Shown piece by piece: positions 55,933 through 64,000 of a stretch of 64,000 nucleotides of DNA; position 1 is the first letter of the stretch, and each line of letters opens with the position of its first letter. The stretch is from positions 18,843,040 to 18,907,039 of the forward strand of contig OY979716.1 of the NCBI GenBank assembly GCA_963855995.1, written 5' to 3'. The position numbers and the translations under genes are program-made. This DNA comes from Muricea muricata (lineage: Eukaryota; Cnidaria; Anthozoa; Malacalcyonacea; Plexauridae). The notes under the pieces are model-generated. The model was not told the origin of the DNA. It worked only from the letters and a program-made list of their open reading frames with translations, and searched no databases.

Positions 55933-56277
55933 AATATGTATTTCTGTATTATATTGAATTTTGGAGAGATAACTATCGCTAGAATTTTTAATTAGTGAAA
56001 TTTTGCGTATGTCGCGTGCCTAGCTGGACTACCCCTAGATCCGCGCCTGAGTTGTGCGTTCTGTCAAGGGAAACACCGACAGGAAGACTGTAAGAAGGTG
56101 ACGGATACAAAGGAACGTAAGCATATTGTAATGAAATATTCCAGGTGTTTTAGTTGCATGAAAAGAGGACATAGGGCACGGGATTGAAAGCATGTCCTTT
56201 TTTGTAAAAATTGTAAAAGTAAACATCACACTGCCATGTGCAAGGCTGGTGCGAAAGGGGCAGATGACACTGCTGCT

Positions 56278-56528
56278 TGTAACGATTATGTAAACACTTA
56301 AAGACTTAGCATAATTTGCGCGTGGTCATGACGTTGTAGAATGTGGTGAGCGCTTCCTTTCCTGTGGGCACCCTTCCTGTGCGTAGCTAGTTTATGTAAA
56401 TTATGTAGAGTCATGGAAAACCACCCTATTTCACTAGCATACAGTATAAATAGAGAAAAGTCATGACAAATAAAGGAGATTCTAACTGGAAGAGGTTCTG
56501 TGTGTTATTGGTGTCTCGGTCGGTTACA
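56278..56528 (+). repeat. 5' LTR of Ty3-type element
   Basis: Starts TGTAACGATTATG, ends CGGTTACA, and contains TATAAATAG near 56448. Followed by TCTGGTGGCAGCGG, a primer-binding-like site. Confidence 0.92.
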
Positions 56529-56561
56529 AATCTGGTGGCAGCGGTAAAAAATTGTTTTAGT

Positions 56562-57087
56562 ATGTCTTCAAGTATTTTACCAGGACGAATTGATAATGGC
56601 GATTTTGAATGCTGGTTGCGTGAATTCAACGCTTGTTGTGACGCCAATGGTTGGAAGGTCACCGCCGAACGTTATGACAAAATTTTAAAGTTGCCCGCGT
56701 TCCTTCGCGGTAAAACCGCGAGCCACTTTTACGCCATTCCTGCGGAAAAGCGTACCAAGTTTGCCAATGCTGTCGCGGAGCATCGAAAGTCTCTTAGCCC
56801 AGCTGCTCAACGCCAGACTTTCTATGCGTTGTTTGAAAGTCGTGTTCTTCGCGCCGGAGAGGATCCTGCTGTATATAAATGGGAACTTGAGAATCTTCTC
56901 GCCAAAGCTGATCCCGAACTATCCGATGGTGGGAAGACAGCTTTGATTCAAGGACAATTTATGAAAGGTCTGCCCAACCTCCTCAAGTTGAAACTGTTGG
57001 AACATAATCCAACGCCGACCTCGAAGAAATGCTTGCTTTCGTCCAGCGATACCGTGCTGTTGAAGGGGTTGCCAGACAACTCACAAT
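56562..57087 (+). pseudogene. Ty3-type gag
   Basis: ATG 56562 gives GRIDNGDFECWLREFNACCD, then KILKLPAFLRGKTASHFYAI and later FMKGLPNLLKLKLL, the capsid pattern of Ty3-type gags. A frameshift near 57.02 kb breaks the end, and the sequence then jumps directly to integrase by an internal deletion. Confidence 0.82.
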
Positions 57088-57089
57088 AA

Positions 57090-57691
57090 GCATATACTTG
57101 TCGTCGTCGATCCCTTCACTAAATGGTGTGAGGCCTTTGCTACCCCTGATGAAAAAGCAAGCACAGTAGCTCCACTTTTGATAAGTAGAATATTTTCTAG
57201 ATTCGATCCCTGTGCAGTTTTACACTCCGATCAAGGTCGTAATTTTGAAAGCGTTTTGATGCCTGAGATATGTGATTCAATGGGAATAACCAAGACCAGA
57301 ACAACGGCTTATCATCGTCAGTGTGACGGTCAAACAAAACGACAAAACAGAACATTTCAGAACATGTTGTCATCTTTTGCTTCAAGTCGAAGAGATGATT
57401 GGGATTTATGGCTAGACAGTGCCACATTTGCATATAACACGATTAAGCATGATGTACTCGGAGTTTCTCCCTATAGTTTTTGGCCGTGCTCCGGGATTGC
57501 CTTTAGAATTGGAGTTAGGCATGATACTTTCAAATCCATCCACTCGCAACGAGTATATACACACACTTAGATCAGTACTCCGTGACGTTAGACAAATCGC
57601 AAAGCAGCAGCTTACCAAAGTACCCGAAAAACGAGCAGGGCACAATAAACGACAAACACCTGGAGGACATTTTGTGAAGGTCAAACGGTAA
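57090..57691 (+). pseudogene. Ty3-type integrase remnant
   Basis: Begins inside the catalytic core: VVVDPFTKWCEAF (first D), HSDQGRNFES (second D), then HRQCDGQTKRQNR, where the third catalytic Glu of the usual DGQ-x-E-R motif is replaced by Lys. A frameshift near 57.5 kb gives the C-terminal part with FGRAPGLPLELE and a basic tail. Inactive. Confidence 0.88.
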
Positions 57692-58041
57692 TTTTAAGGC
57701 GACCTAAAGGCTGGAAATTAGGCAGTAAATGAGTTGAGCCTTACCGCATTCAAAAACGGATGGGGGTTAATTACAAAATAGTATCTTAGGGAGGTGAGGG
57801 AAAAGTTGTTCGTCATGATCAACTTAAGTTAAGTTATGTCCCTTTTCAACTGGGTGAACTTGTTTGCCCATTTTAAGAAATAGGTGAGTTTCAGGTGGTT
57901 GAGGTTGCACCTCAACAGGTGGGAAACTCTAGAGCATATCCTGCCAGACTTAGACAAAATATACGACCTCCCAATCGTTATGGCTATCATTAGCAAGCTA
58001 AAGACTGTTCTCGGGACGAGAACATTAAAGGAGGAGGATGG
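57692..58041 (+). other. 3' internal region of the LTR element
   Basis: Continues pol-like sequence in broken frames (for example around 57830-57880) and ends in the polypurine tract. No further gene. Confidence 0.6.
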
Positions 58042-58282
58042 TGTAACGATTATGTAAATGTAATAAATGACTTAGCATAACTTGCGCGTGGTCATGACGT
58101 TGTAGAATGTGGTCAGCACTTCCTTTCCTGTGGGCACCCGTCCTGTGCGTAGTTTATTCAAGTTATGTAGAGTATTAGAAAACGCCCTATTTCACTAGCA
58201 TATAAATAGAGAGGTCATGACAAATAAAGGAGGTTCTAATTGGAAGAGGCTCTGTGTGTTATTGGTGCCTCGGTCCGTTACA
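58042..58282 (+). repeat. 3' LTR of Ty3-type element
   Basis: Matches 56278-56528 with several substitutions and small gaps, so this copy is older than the 13.5-kb BEL element. Confidence 0.92.
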
Positions 58283-58286
58283 TGCT

Positions 58287-58930
58287 CTGTCCCGAGGCAA
58301 AGTTTTAAATGTATTTAAAGACAAACTATTGGCTTTCAGTTCCACTGGTAACTCGTTCCACATTTTTGCACCACAATAACTAACGCCTTTTTTAGAAAGT
58401 TTTTTCTTGGCTTTTGTAGAGTATAATCGATACCATTATTGCGTAAATTATAATTATCATTATTCTTTATGAGGAATAAGTTTGAGATCTTTCCTGGGTA
58501 TTCACCATTGGCGTCTTTATGCATAAATATCGCCTTATTATTGCCCCATCTTTCCATCAATGGTTGCCACCTTAATTCTTGCAATATATCCTTAGATCTG
58601 ACATCATATGATTTGCCAGTTATGACCCTTGCAGTCCTGTTTTGCATTTTTTGTAGTTTTCCAAGCAAATATGCATTTTCTATATCCCAAACAAGGCTGC
58701 AATAGTCAAAGTGGGGTAATATAATTGCATTATGCACAGGAATTAGGGTTGACTGAGGTACAAAAGCTTTTATGCGTCGAATAATTCCTATGCCTTTTGA
58801 GACTTTGCTGCAACAGTATTTATATGTGCATTTCGTTTTAGTTGGTCCTCGACAATAACTCCTGACGTTTTTGTTTCTTTAGCTTTCTTTATTTTATTAT
58901 CTCCCAGTTTATAACTATATTGATTTGGAC
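58287..58930 (-). pseudogene. LINE ORF2 3' end
   Basis: The minus strand encodes the RT thumb and C-terminus: KGIGIIRRIKAFVPQS, HFDYCSLVWD, LQKMQNRTARVI, and the block LQELRWQPL. The start of the fragment near 58.93 kb is a 5' truncation. Its end abuts the LTR element. Confidence 0.82.
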
Positions 58931-59221
58931 TTAAAGGAGTTTAAGTTAGGCCGAAAGAAAATTGACATTCTAAATACCCTCACGGAGATATTTGCCATCT
59001 TAAAATCTGATAAAGGAAATGGAATTGTGCCCGTCGCTTGTATTTTTACTCCATCGTTTGTTGTATATTTCAATGGTACTGACGTCGAGGCCACTATGAA
59101 CAGTACAGTGTCTACATTAACGGTACTTGATGCCACAACAGAATATAATGGAACATTAACTGCAAAGTACAAGGTCTTTCTGCATCGTCAGGGGGAACAT
59201 GGCGCTCCCAGCACAATCTAA
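58931..59221 (+). CDS. unassigned ORF, possible immunoglobulin-like exon
   Basis: The frame (from 58925) has alternating hydrophobic residues, several N-x-S/T sites and a segment STLTVLDATTEYNGTLTAKY that looks like the end of an Ig-like fold (D-x-x-x-Y-x-G). No cysteine pair is complete. It may be one exon of a cell-surface gene. Weak. Confidence 0.25.
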   Translation, partial: LKEFKLGRKKIDILNTLTEIFAILKSDKGNGIVPVACIFTPSFVVYFNGTDVEATMNSTVSTLTVLDATTEYNGTLTAKYKVFLHRQGEHGAPSTI

Positions 59222-59660
59222 AAGTTACTGTCATTATGACAGGTGCAAACGAGCACCAATCACATGAATGGTTTAGCAGGCCCAGTAACACTGCGATAAT
59301 GGGCAGTGGAATATTTCTCGATGCATATATGATTTAAAAATGGTTGGGTTTCACTCAATGTATTTTTTACATAGGACAACGATTGGTGGCTAGCTTTACA
59401 CATATAGCTACTTTATGCCCCGTGTAAGCGAGCAAATTTAATTTCGCCAATTGGGTTCTTTGGTCCATCTTTTAGTCCGGTTTAGAAGGGTGTTTTCTTA
59501 GATAGAACGTCTTGTGCTTGTAACGTACTTTAAAATGTGTGTATGGCTGAGCCTCATCTTTTTGTTTTCCAGTAAAAAGTTTCTTCTGTCAAATGTCTGT
59601 TGGATAAGTTAGAGAAATCTGGCATCTCACTTAGTTATTTATAACTATTTTTTTTGTTTT
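59222..59660. other. intergenic, nothing recognised
   Basis: No ORF or repeat of note; T-rich just before the next ORF. Confidence 0.5.
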
Positions 59661-60125
59661 TTGTTTAAGAATAGTTTCTCAAAGGATAGTCAAGTTTGTG
59701 TTTCAAAAAATGGAAAAAGAACTGAAACACATCCCATTCTTCATGAAGCTGAAGACGTTTCTGCTGGAAGCCAAAATCAAGTTCGGAAACGCAAATTTCC
59801 TGAATGCCCAGTCGGCTCTGGAAAAGGAACTGATGAAAAACGTGTTCGCCTCAGATCCACTGATGGTAGAAGCAAAGAAGAACATGGAGGACTTGGAGGA
59901 CCAGGTCATATTACTGAAAATGACATCACAGGAAAATATAATAAAGAGAAGGTGAAGATTTATAAAGAGTTAATAGGCTATTCTTCAGAATTATTAGACG
60001 CACACACTTCCAATTCCGAGTACAACCACTTTGATCAAATCTATTGTAGGCATGTTAAAAAAGATGAAATGAAAAATGACGATAAACTTAGACAATTGCT
60101 GGTTCGTGCTGCTCATATTTTATAG
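59661..60125 (+). CDS. unassigned ORF with NLS-like motif (154 aa)
   Basis: A frame with HEAEDVSAGSQNQVRKRKFP and later KRVRLRSTDGRSKEEH, then a helical C-terminus (KVKIYKELIGYSSELLDAH). The RKRK run suggests nuclear targeting. A second frame, 59707-59955 from ATG, is also open and amphipathic, with richer C/G third positions, so which frame is used is unclear. No family recognised. Confidence 0.35.
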   Translation: MFKNSFSKDSQVCVSKNGKRTETHPILHEAEDVSAGSQNQVRKRKFPECPVGSGKGTDEKRVRLRSTDGRSKEEHGGLGGPGHITENDITGKYNKEKVKIYKELIGYSSELLDAHTSNSEYNHFDQIYCRHVKKDEMKNDDKLRQLLVRAAHIL

Positions 60126-60160
60126 TTATTTTTTAGTTTGAAATAAAAAATACTGGCAAT

Positions 60161-60511
60161 ATGGGAAACGGTCTCTTCTTGAGAGAAGGAGCAAAAGTCC
60201 GTTACGGAGAAATATTAGCAAAGATAAAATTAATATATCAGCAAAGCGATCATTCTGATTGTGTGAAATCACTACAATGGCGTTTTCGTCAACATAAAGG
60301 AACGTCATGCGCCAATTGTTTAGTTACTAAACTAGTTAGTCTTATGTGTGCTGTTAACTGTAGCACAACGGATCAAACTGTTTTTGGTACTAAGGAAAGG
60401 GAGTATTTAGTTTGGATATTTAAATGTCATTGGACTGGGCCCATGCAAGTCTTTGATAATTATGGTAAACATAATAAGGGACATATCGGTTGCAGGCAAC
60501 CTATATCATAA
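60161..60511 (+). CDS. unassigned ORF, MGNG start (116 aa)
   Basis: An intact ORF from ATG 60161: MGNGLFLREGAKVRYGEIL. It contains CANCLVTKLVSLMCAVNC and ends CRQPIS. The MGN start could be N-myristoylated. It lies 36 bases downstream of the preceding ORF, on the same strand. Function unknown. Confidence 0.4.
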   Translation: MGNGLFLREGAKVRYGEILAKIKLIYQQSDHSDCVKSLQWRFRQHKGTSCANCLVTKLVSLMCAVNCSTTDQTVFGTKEREYLVWIFKCHWTGPMQVFDNYGKHNKGHIGCRQPIS

Positions 60512-61067
60512 TATAATAATCATATAATTAAAACACCATGTGTACAAATGAAAAAGAAATATGAAATTATATTTGAAAAAATTTACATTTGTGTTATTTC
60601 TATATCCTCGTCTTCTTTGCAAGTTAGTTTAGTTGGAAAAAAATACCAGCATATAGCTGATGTTTAGAAATGGTTTAGTGAAAAATTTTATCAATGGTAA
60701 CCACCAGGGAAGATGATAATTTAATGGAGGAGGAAATCACTGAACTGTTTTTATCTGCACCAAACATGTGACAGCAGAAATGTTGTGCAAAAAGTTGAGA
60801 AATTTTGGTGATGTATTTCATTAATGAAGTATTCCAGGCTCAAAAATCAATGAACTTTAATGTTACTGTAGGCTTGCTTGAAAGAACTTTTAAAAAAAAA
60901 CCATTGTTTATTCTGTTTTAGTTTTGTTGGGTATAACATTGCCATTGATCCTAAATATTGTATTTTATATATGACAATGAGAATGTTGTCCTCAGTGAAA
61001 CTGCTGAAGAGTTTTCTGTTACTATTTTTAATATTTAGCAAGGGGTTTTGATGTTGTGACATTTATA
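60512..61067. other. intergenic, nothing recognised
   Basis: AT-rich, no gene or clear repeat. Confidence 0.5.
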
Positions 61068-61654
61068 CAGGGTGTATCAAAAAAGAGGTAATCGAACTTT
61101 GATGTGCTCTATGGCGTTCAATATTTAACTTACAGAAATAATTCTTACGTAGTTGGAAAGACCAGGCTTTTAGCTTTTAATTGCCATCGTTTTTGTAAAA
61201 TTTGAAGAAAAATCAAGCAAATACAAATGCGATAAAAATTGCAGGTCGAAATCACACTTTTTCACCGTTGGGAGTTTATTGAAAATCTGTTGAAATTTAA
61301 TCCCATTAGGGAATTAAATTACAAAGTTAATTGACCAATTTTAGCTTAGGTAGTGAACTTCTGGCATTTTATTTGTGATGTTAATTGTTTCTCGTGACAG
61401 GTAAATGATTAATGAAATTTTCTTTTCTTATTCGCTGCCCTAATAATGCTCAGAGGTGAAAATATGCGATTTCGACCGGCTATTTTCATTTGATTCCTAT
61501 TTGCCCAATCTTTCTTCAAATTTCACAAAAATGATGACAATCGAAAGCAAAAAGCCTGGTCTTTCCGCTTGCGGAAGAATGATTTCTGTAGATTGTATAA
61601 TAAATGCGCTAGAGCACTGCAAAGTTCGATTACCTTTTTTTTTGATACACCCTG
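61068..61654. mobile_element. mariner-type MITE, 587 bp
   Basis: Inverted ends begin CAGGGTGTATCAAAAAA, extend about 34 bp through GGTAATCGAACTTTG, and have TA outside both (61066-61067, 61655-61656). The terminal 10 bases match the 47.15-kb mariner, so they belong to the same broad family. No coding capacity. Confidence 0.92.
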
Positions 61655-61892
61655 TATTAAAAAGCTAGCTTCAATATACACAATTTGTATTTATTTTGTG
61701 TTGGTTTGTGTCACTTTTCAACTCTATAAGCATGTTATTTTTTGCAGATGGACAAGATGTCCTATTTGTTTCCCCCATAGGCCTTAGAACAAGGGCTATA
61801 GTTTAAGTTTATGCTTCAAAAATTAATAGAAATTTTGAGAAAGAATAATTGAATGAATGGGAAGTTTTTAGAGGTGCCAACTATATAATGTC

Positions 61893-61946
61893 CAGGGGCC
61901 GGTTGTTAGAAGCCCGTTTAGCTTAAAGGTGGATAAGTCAAAATTA
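61893..61946. repeat. left end of the 740-980 MITE family
   Basis: GGGGCCGGTTGT ... GTTTAGCTTAAA ... GGTGGATAAGTC matches the MITE end at 740. No right end is found nearby, so it is a truncated copy. Confidence 0.75.
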
Positions 61947-62046
61947 AATAATACTCTTACATCACTGGTGAATCGGTTAACTTAAATATTTTGCACTAAT
62001 AATTGTTTGTTTGTTATTTTATCTGTTTGATTAATTAGCAGGAATA

Positions 62047-62241
62047 ACCAAAAAAATTATCACCTAGATGCATCTGAGAAGAAAAATTAAAATTTGTCGT
62101 TTTGACAAATAGGGTTGACCATTATTTAATTGGTCGTTTTTATTGGTTAAAAGGACCAATTAACTAACGGTTAATCTTATTGGTCAAAACGACCATTTTT
62201 AGTTGTTCCTCTCAGATGCATCCAGGTGACCAATTTTTTTG
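62047..62241. mobile_element. fold-back MITE, about 195 bp
   Basis: The arms 62048-62104 and 62190-62241 are inverted copies (CCAAAAAAATT ... CACCTRGATGCATCTGAGA). The centre adds further inverted TTGGTC/GACCAA motifs. Non-coding. Confidence 0.82.
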
Positions 62242-64000
62242 GTCACTTCGATCAATCATCTTTTACATTTCTCACAATGATTACCGGTCTTGTTCACTTT
62301 AACTTTTTCATTTTATGCATGCTTATAGTGGTAAACGTTATGCTGGATATATTTTGATGCATATAAACAAAATAAACAAAATAACATGATGTTATAGCAA
62401 AAACATTTGGAAATTTTGTTACGACTTTCGACTGGTATGTCCCTCAATCATGAAAAGTTTATGTTATAGATTTCATAGATAAATTACAAAGTCAAGAAGT
62501 GAATTCTTTTGCCTGTGCATCAAAATGCTTGCCTGCATATGTGCATTGTTTCCGCTCAAATCATTTCATTCCCATGATAATTAATATTAACAAAAAATGT
62601 AAGTATTATAGCACAGATAATGTAAGGCCGAAACTTCATGTTCACAAAATGAAAAAAAATGAACAATGTTACGGCAATAACAATCCAACACACAACAAGT
62701 ACTACACGTACAAAGACGATACCATATAACATCTAGAACGTTACTGATAAAATCTGACAAAGACGATGTATACAGTACACAAATATTGGGCATGAAGCTC
62801 AAGCTGACACGACCAGCATGAGGCTCAAACTGACATGAAAAGGCATTTCATGATATGATATTAAACCGTGCGTGTTGTTCAATTTCAGCATTGAACAAAG
62901 TGCACACGAACATTGCCATTTGAGCTATCAGTAGAGAAACAAAAATCGTACCTCACTTGTTCAAACCTTAGCCTGTATTATCGACCTCCAAGTAATCTTT
63001 GACACATCCTACATGTAGCTAGTTAGCCAGCTGCTATTTCGAACTGTACCAAAAAGAAGAAGTCTTTTCCAAAGATCCACGTTATACCCACTCAGATCTG
63101 AAAACAAAATCAAACAACGGGCCTTGACGTTTTAATACCAGGGATTAGACAGACAGAGCGCAGTCTTAATTGAGGTTCCTTATCTGGCTGGTTTATTCTC
63201 CGATGCAGCGAGAACATACAGTATCTGCCCAAAAGGCTGACTTTGGTATTTCGTTACTTAACGTTTTATAAGCAACATCTCTATGACTCAATCAGATATA
63301 AGATTTATATCAAGGGTAGCATCATGCGTTTTCTTTTGCATAACCTTGTTCCCAGAGCCTATTCGTGGTGAATCATGTGGTGGCAAGAGGCCCTGACAAA
63401 GGCTTGTTGTTACAGGACAAACTTTTCAGTATATTTGGAAAGTTTATTACAGAAATTCAGAACCCAATAATTTGTAGGAAAATTTTCCAACAGTATTGGA
63501 AAATTTGACAGCCAACTTTTGCCAAGGGCTTCTACCTCACGTTCTACACTGGAGAGCAGGGCAACGAGGTTGTCTTTTGCATTAATTGCATTTTTGTTTA
63601 CGAGTGCCCGGAACACAATTTATAGCTGATAGCTACAATACTAAGCAATGTAGCGTTTCATACCTTTACTCGTAATTCTCGCTTGAGTTGGCTCGATATT
63701 TTTGACAGTAAAAGACAAAAGATCAACGGAACATCACTTGATAATCGATTATAGCCTAATAATCTATGAATTATAAAAAAAGAAATGAAGCCATAAATAA
63801 CTTTCCATTATCCTCACTATAGTTTACCAGTGAAACACTTGCTTCTTATTATTGTGACAAAACGTCTACAAAGTTAGTTTTTCCTGAAAAAAATTGTGAA
63901 ATTCAGAAATCCCATACCTTTGTATAAATGGATGAATGTCGAGTACTTTGGTCTTTGCCAATGACTACCATGAAGTTAGAAGTGAAGACCTCAAAATCAT
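62242..64000. other. intergenic, no gene recognised
   Basis: Short ORFs only, including a minus-strand 68-codon frame at 63410-63616 without a domain. No repeat with definable ends. Confidence 0.45.

Larger units (their letters stand above)
54112..56049. mobile_element. hAT-type element inserted in BEL/Pao gag
   Basis: The 8-bp duplication AGTTGTGC lies on both sides (54104-54111, 56050-56057). The ends are inverted: CAGGGGCAGATCTTGG and CAGGCGCGGATCTAGG. Eight-base duplications and CAGGG-type ends are diagnostic of hAT. No transposase core is recognised; a minus-strand frame at 54337-54606 has no clear domain. It is probably non-autonomous. The right half has internal repeats. Confidence 0.93.
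53053..56277 (+). pseudogene. BEL/Pao gag, split by a hAT and truncated
   Basis: ATG 53053 (MTDQLKKRKKTRTG) is followed by a frameshift. The main frame 53226-53813 has an acidic region and the DUF1759-type core (VKKFNGKIEEWQEFWDGFES, LRTLLTGQAKSAI, FKKRYGK). The gene continues with stops to 54111, is interrupted by the hAT, and resumes at 56058 with zinc knuckles (CFSCMKRGHRARD, CKNCKSKHHTAMC). It ends at 56277, where an LTR element starts. Different from the 13.5-kb BEL copy. Confidence 0.88.
56278..58282 (+). mobile_element. internally deleted LTR retrotransposon (Ty3-type)
   Basis: Two LTRs, 251 and 241 bp, both start TGTAACGATTATG and end GTTACA. A 4-bp TGCT lies outside both ends (56274-56277, 58283-58286). 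A purine tract (AAAGGAGGAGGATGG) precedes the 3' LTR. Only gag and an integrase piece remain inside 1.5 kb, so protease and RT are deleted. It must be mobilised by a complete relative, if at all. Confidence 0.92.

Noticed and set aside
58931-59221. Confident allorecognition-type Ig gene
   Set aside because: Only one weak Ig-like strand pattern, no cysteine pair and no supporting exon nearby.

Overview
This is a eukaryotic, AT-rich window, most likely from an early-branching metazoan, with a cnidarian as my best guess. The reasons are spliceosomal introns (GTAAGT...AG), Penelope, BEL/Pao, Ty3-type, LINE, hAT and mariner elements, several palindromic MITEs, and stand-alone P2X7-C-terminal-type domain genes. 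The species cannot be fixed from the sequence alone. I see no confident single-copy host housekeeping gene. The window is a stack of mobile elements of different ages, plus a cluster of compact genes that look virus-derived.

Layout. 0-5.8 kb: an AT microsatellite, a MITE and a 3.06-kb TTAA-flanked DNA element. 5.9-8.1 kb: a Penelope-like retroelement (RT plus GIY-YIG). 8.77-10.65 kb: a TTAA-flanked element with about 200-bp inverted ends carrying a P2X7-C-terminal-type gene. 11.06-11.14 kb: a hammerhead ribozyme motif. 13.5-19.5 kb: a nearly complete BEL/Pao retrotransposon with paired LTRs and a 5-bp target duplication. 19.5-22.9 kb: mostly anonymous, with hairpin repeats.

22.9-47 kb: many short, tightly packed ORFs on both strands: acidic, Arg-rich, Gly/Leu-rich and coiled-coil proteins, a B-family DNA polymerase fragment, GRF and RING-like zinc proteins, and a repeat protein. 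Some share TATA-type promoters and a 14-bp palindrome. I read this as a decayed virus-like (Polinton/adintovirus-like) region, possibly more than one, broken by LINEs. No integrase, packaging ATPase or major capsid gene is recognisable, so this is inference. A glycosyltransferase-like gene sits inside it, with a second decayed copy at 52.3-53.0 kb.

47.1-58.9 kb: a nest of insertions. An LTR-element gag is split by a mariner, whose transposase is split by a TTAA element carrying a P2X7-C-terminal-type gene and a two-exon THAP gene. Next to it a BEL/Pao gag is split by a hAT element (perfect 8-bp duplication) and ended by a small LTR element. 58.9-64 kb: a few unassigned ORFs and MITEs.

The best candidates for something undescribed are the TTAA elements that carry P2X7-C-terminal-type genes, the palindrome-controlled compact gene cluster at 32.6-44.4 kb, and the LINE split into two inverted halves around 3.6 kb of virus-like genes.
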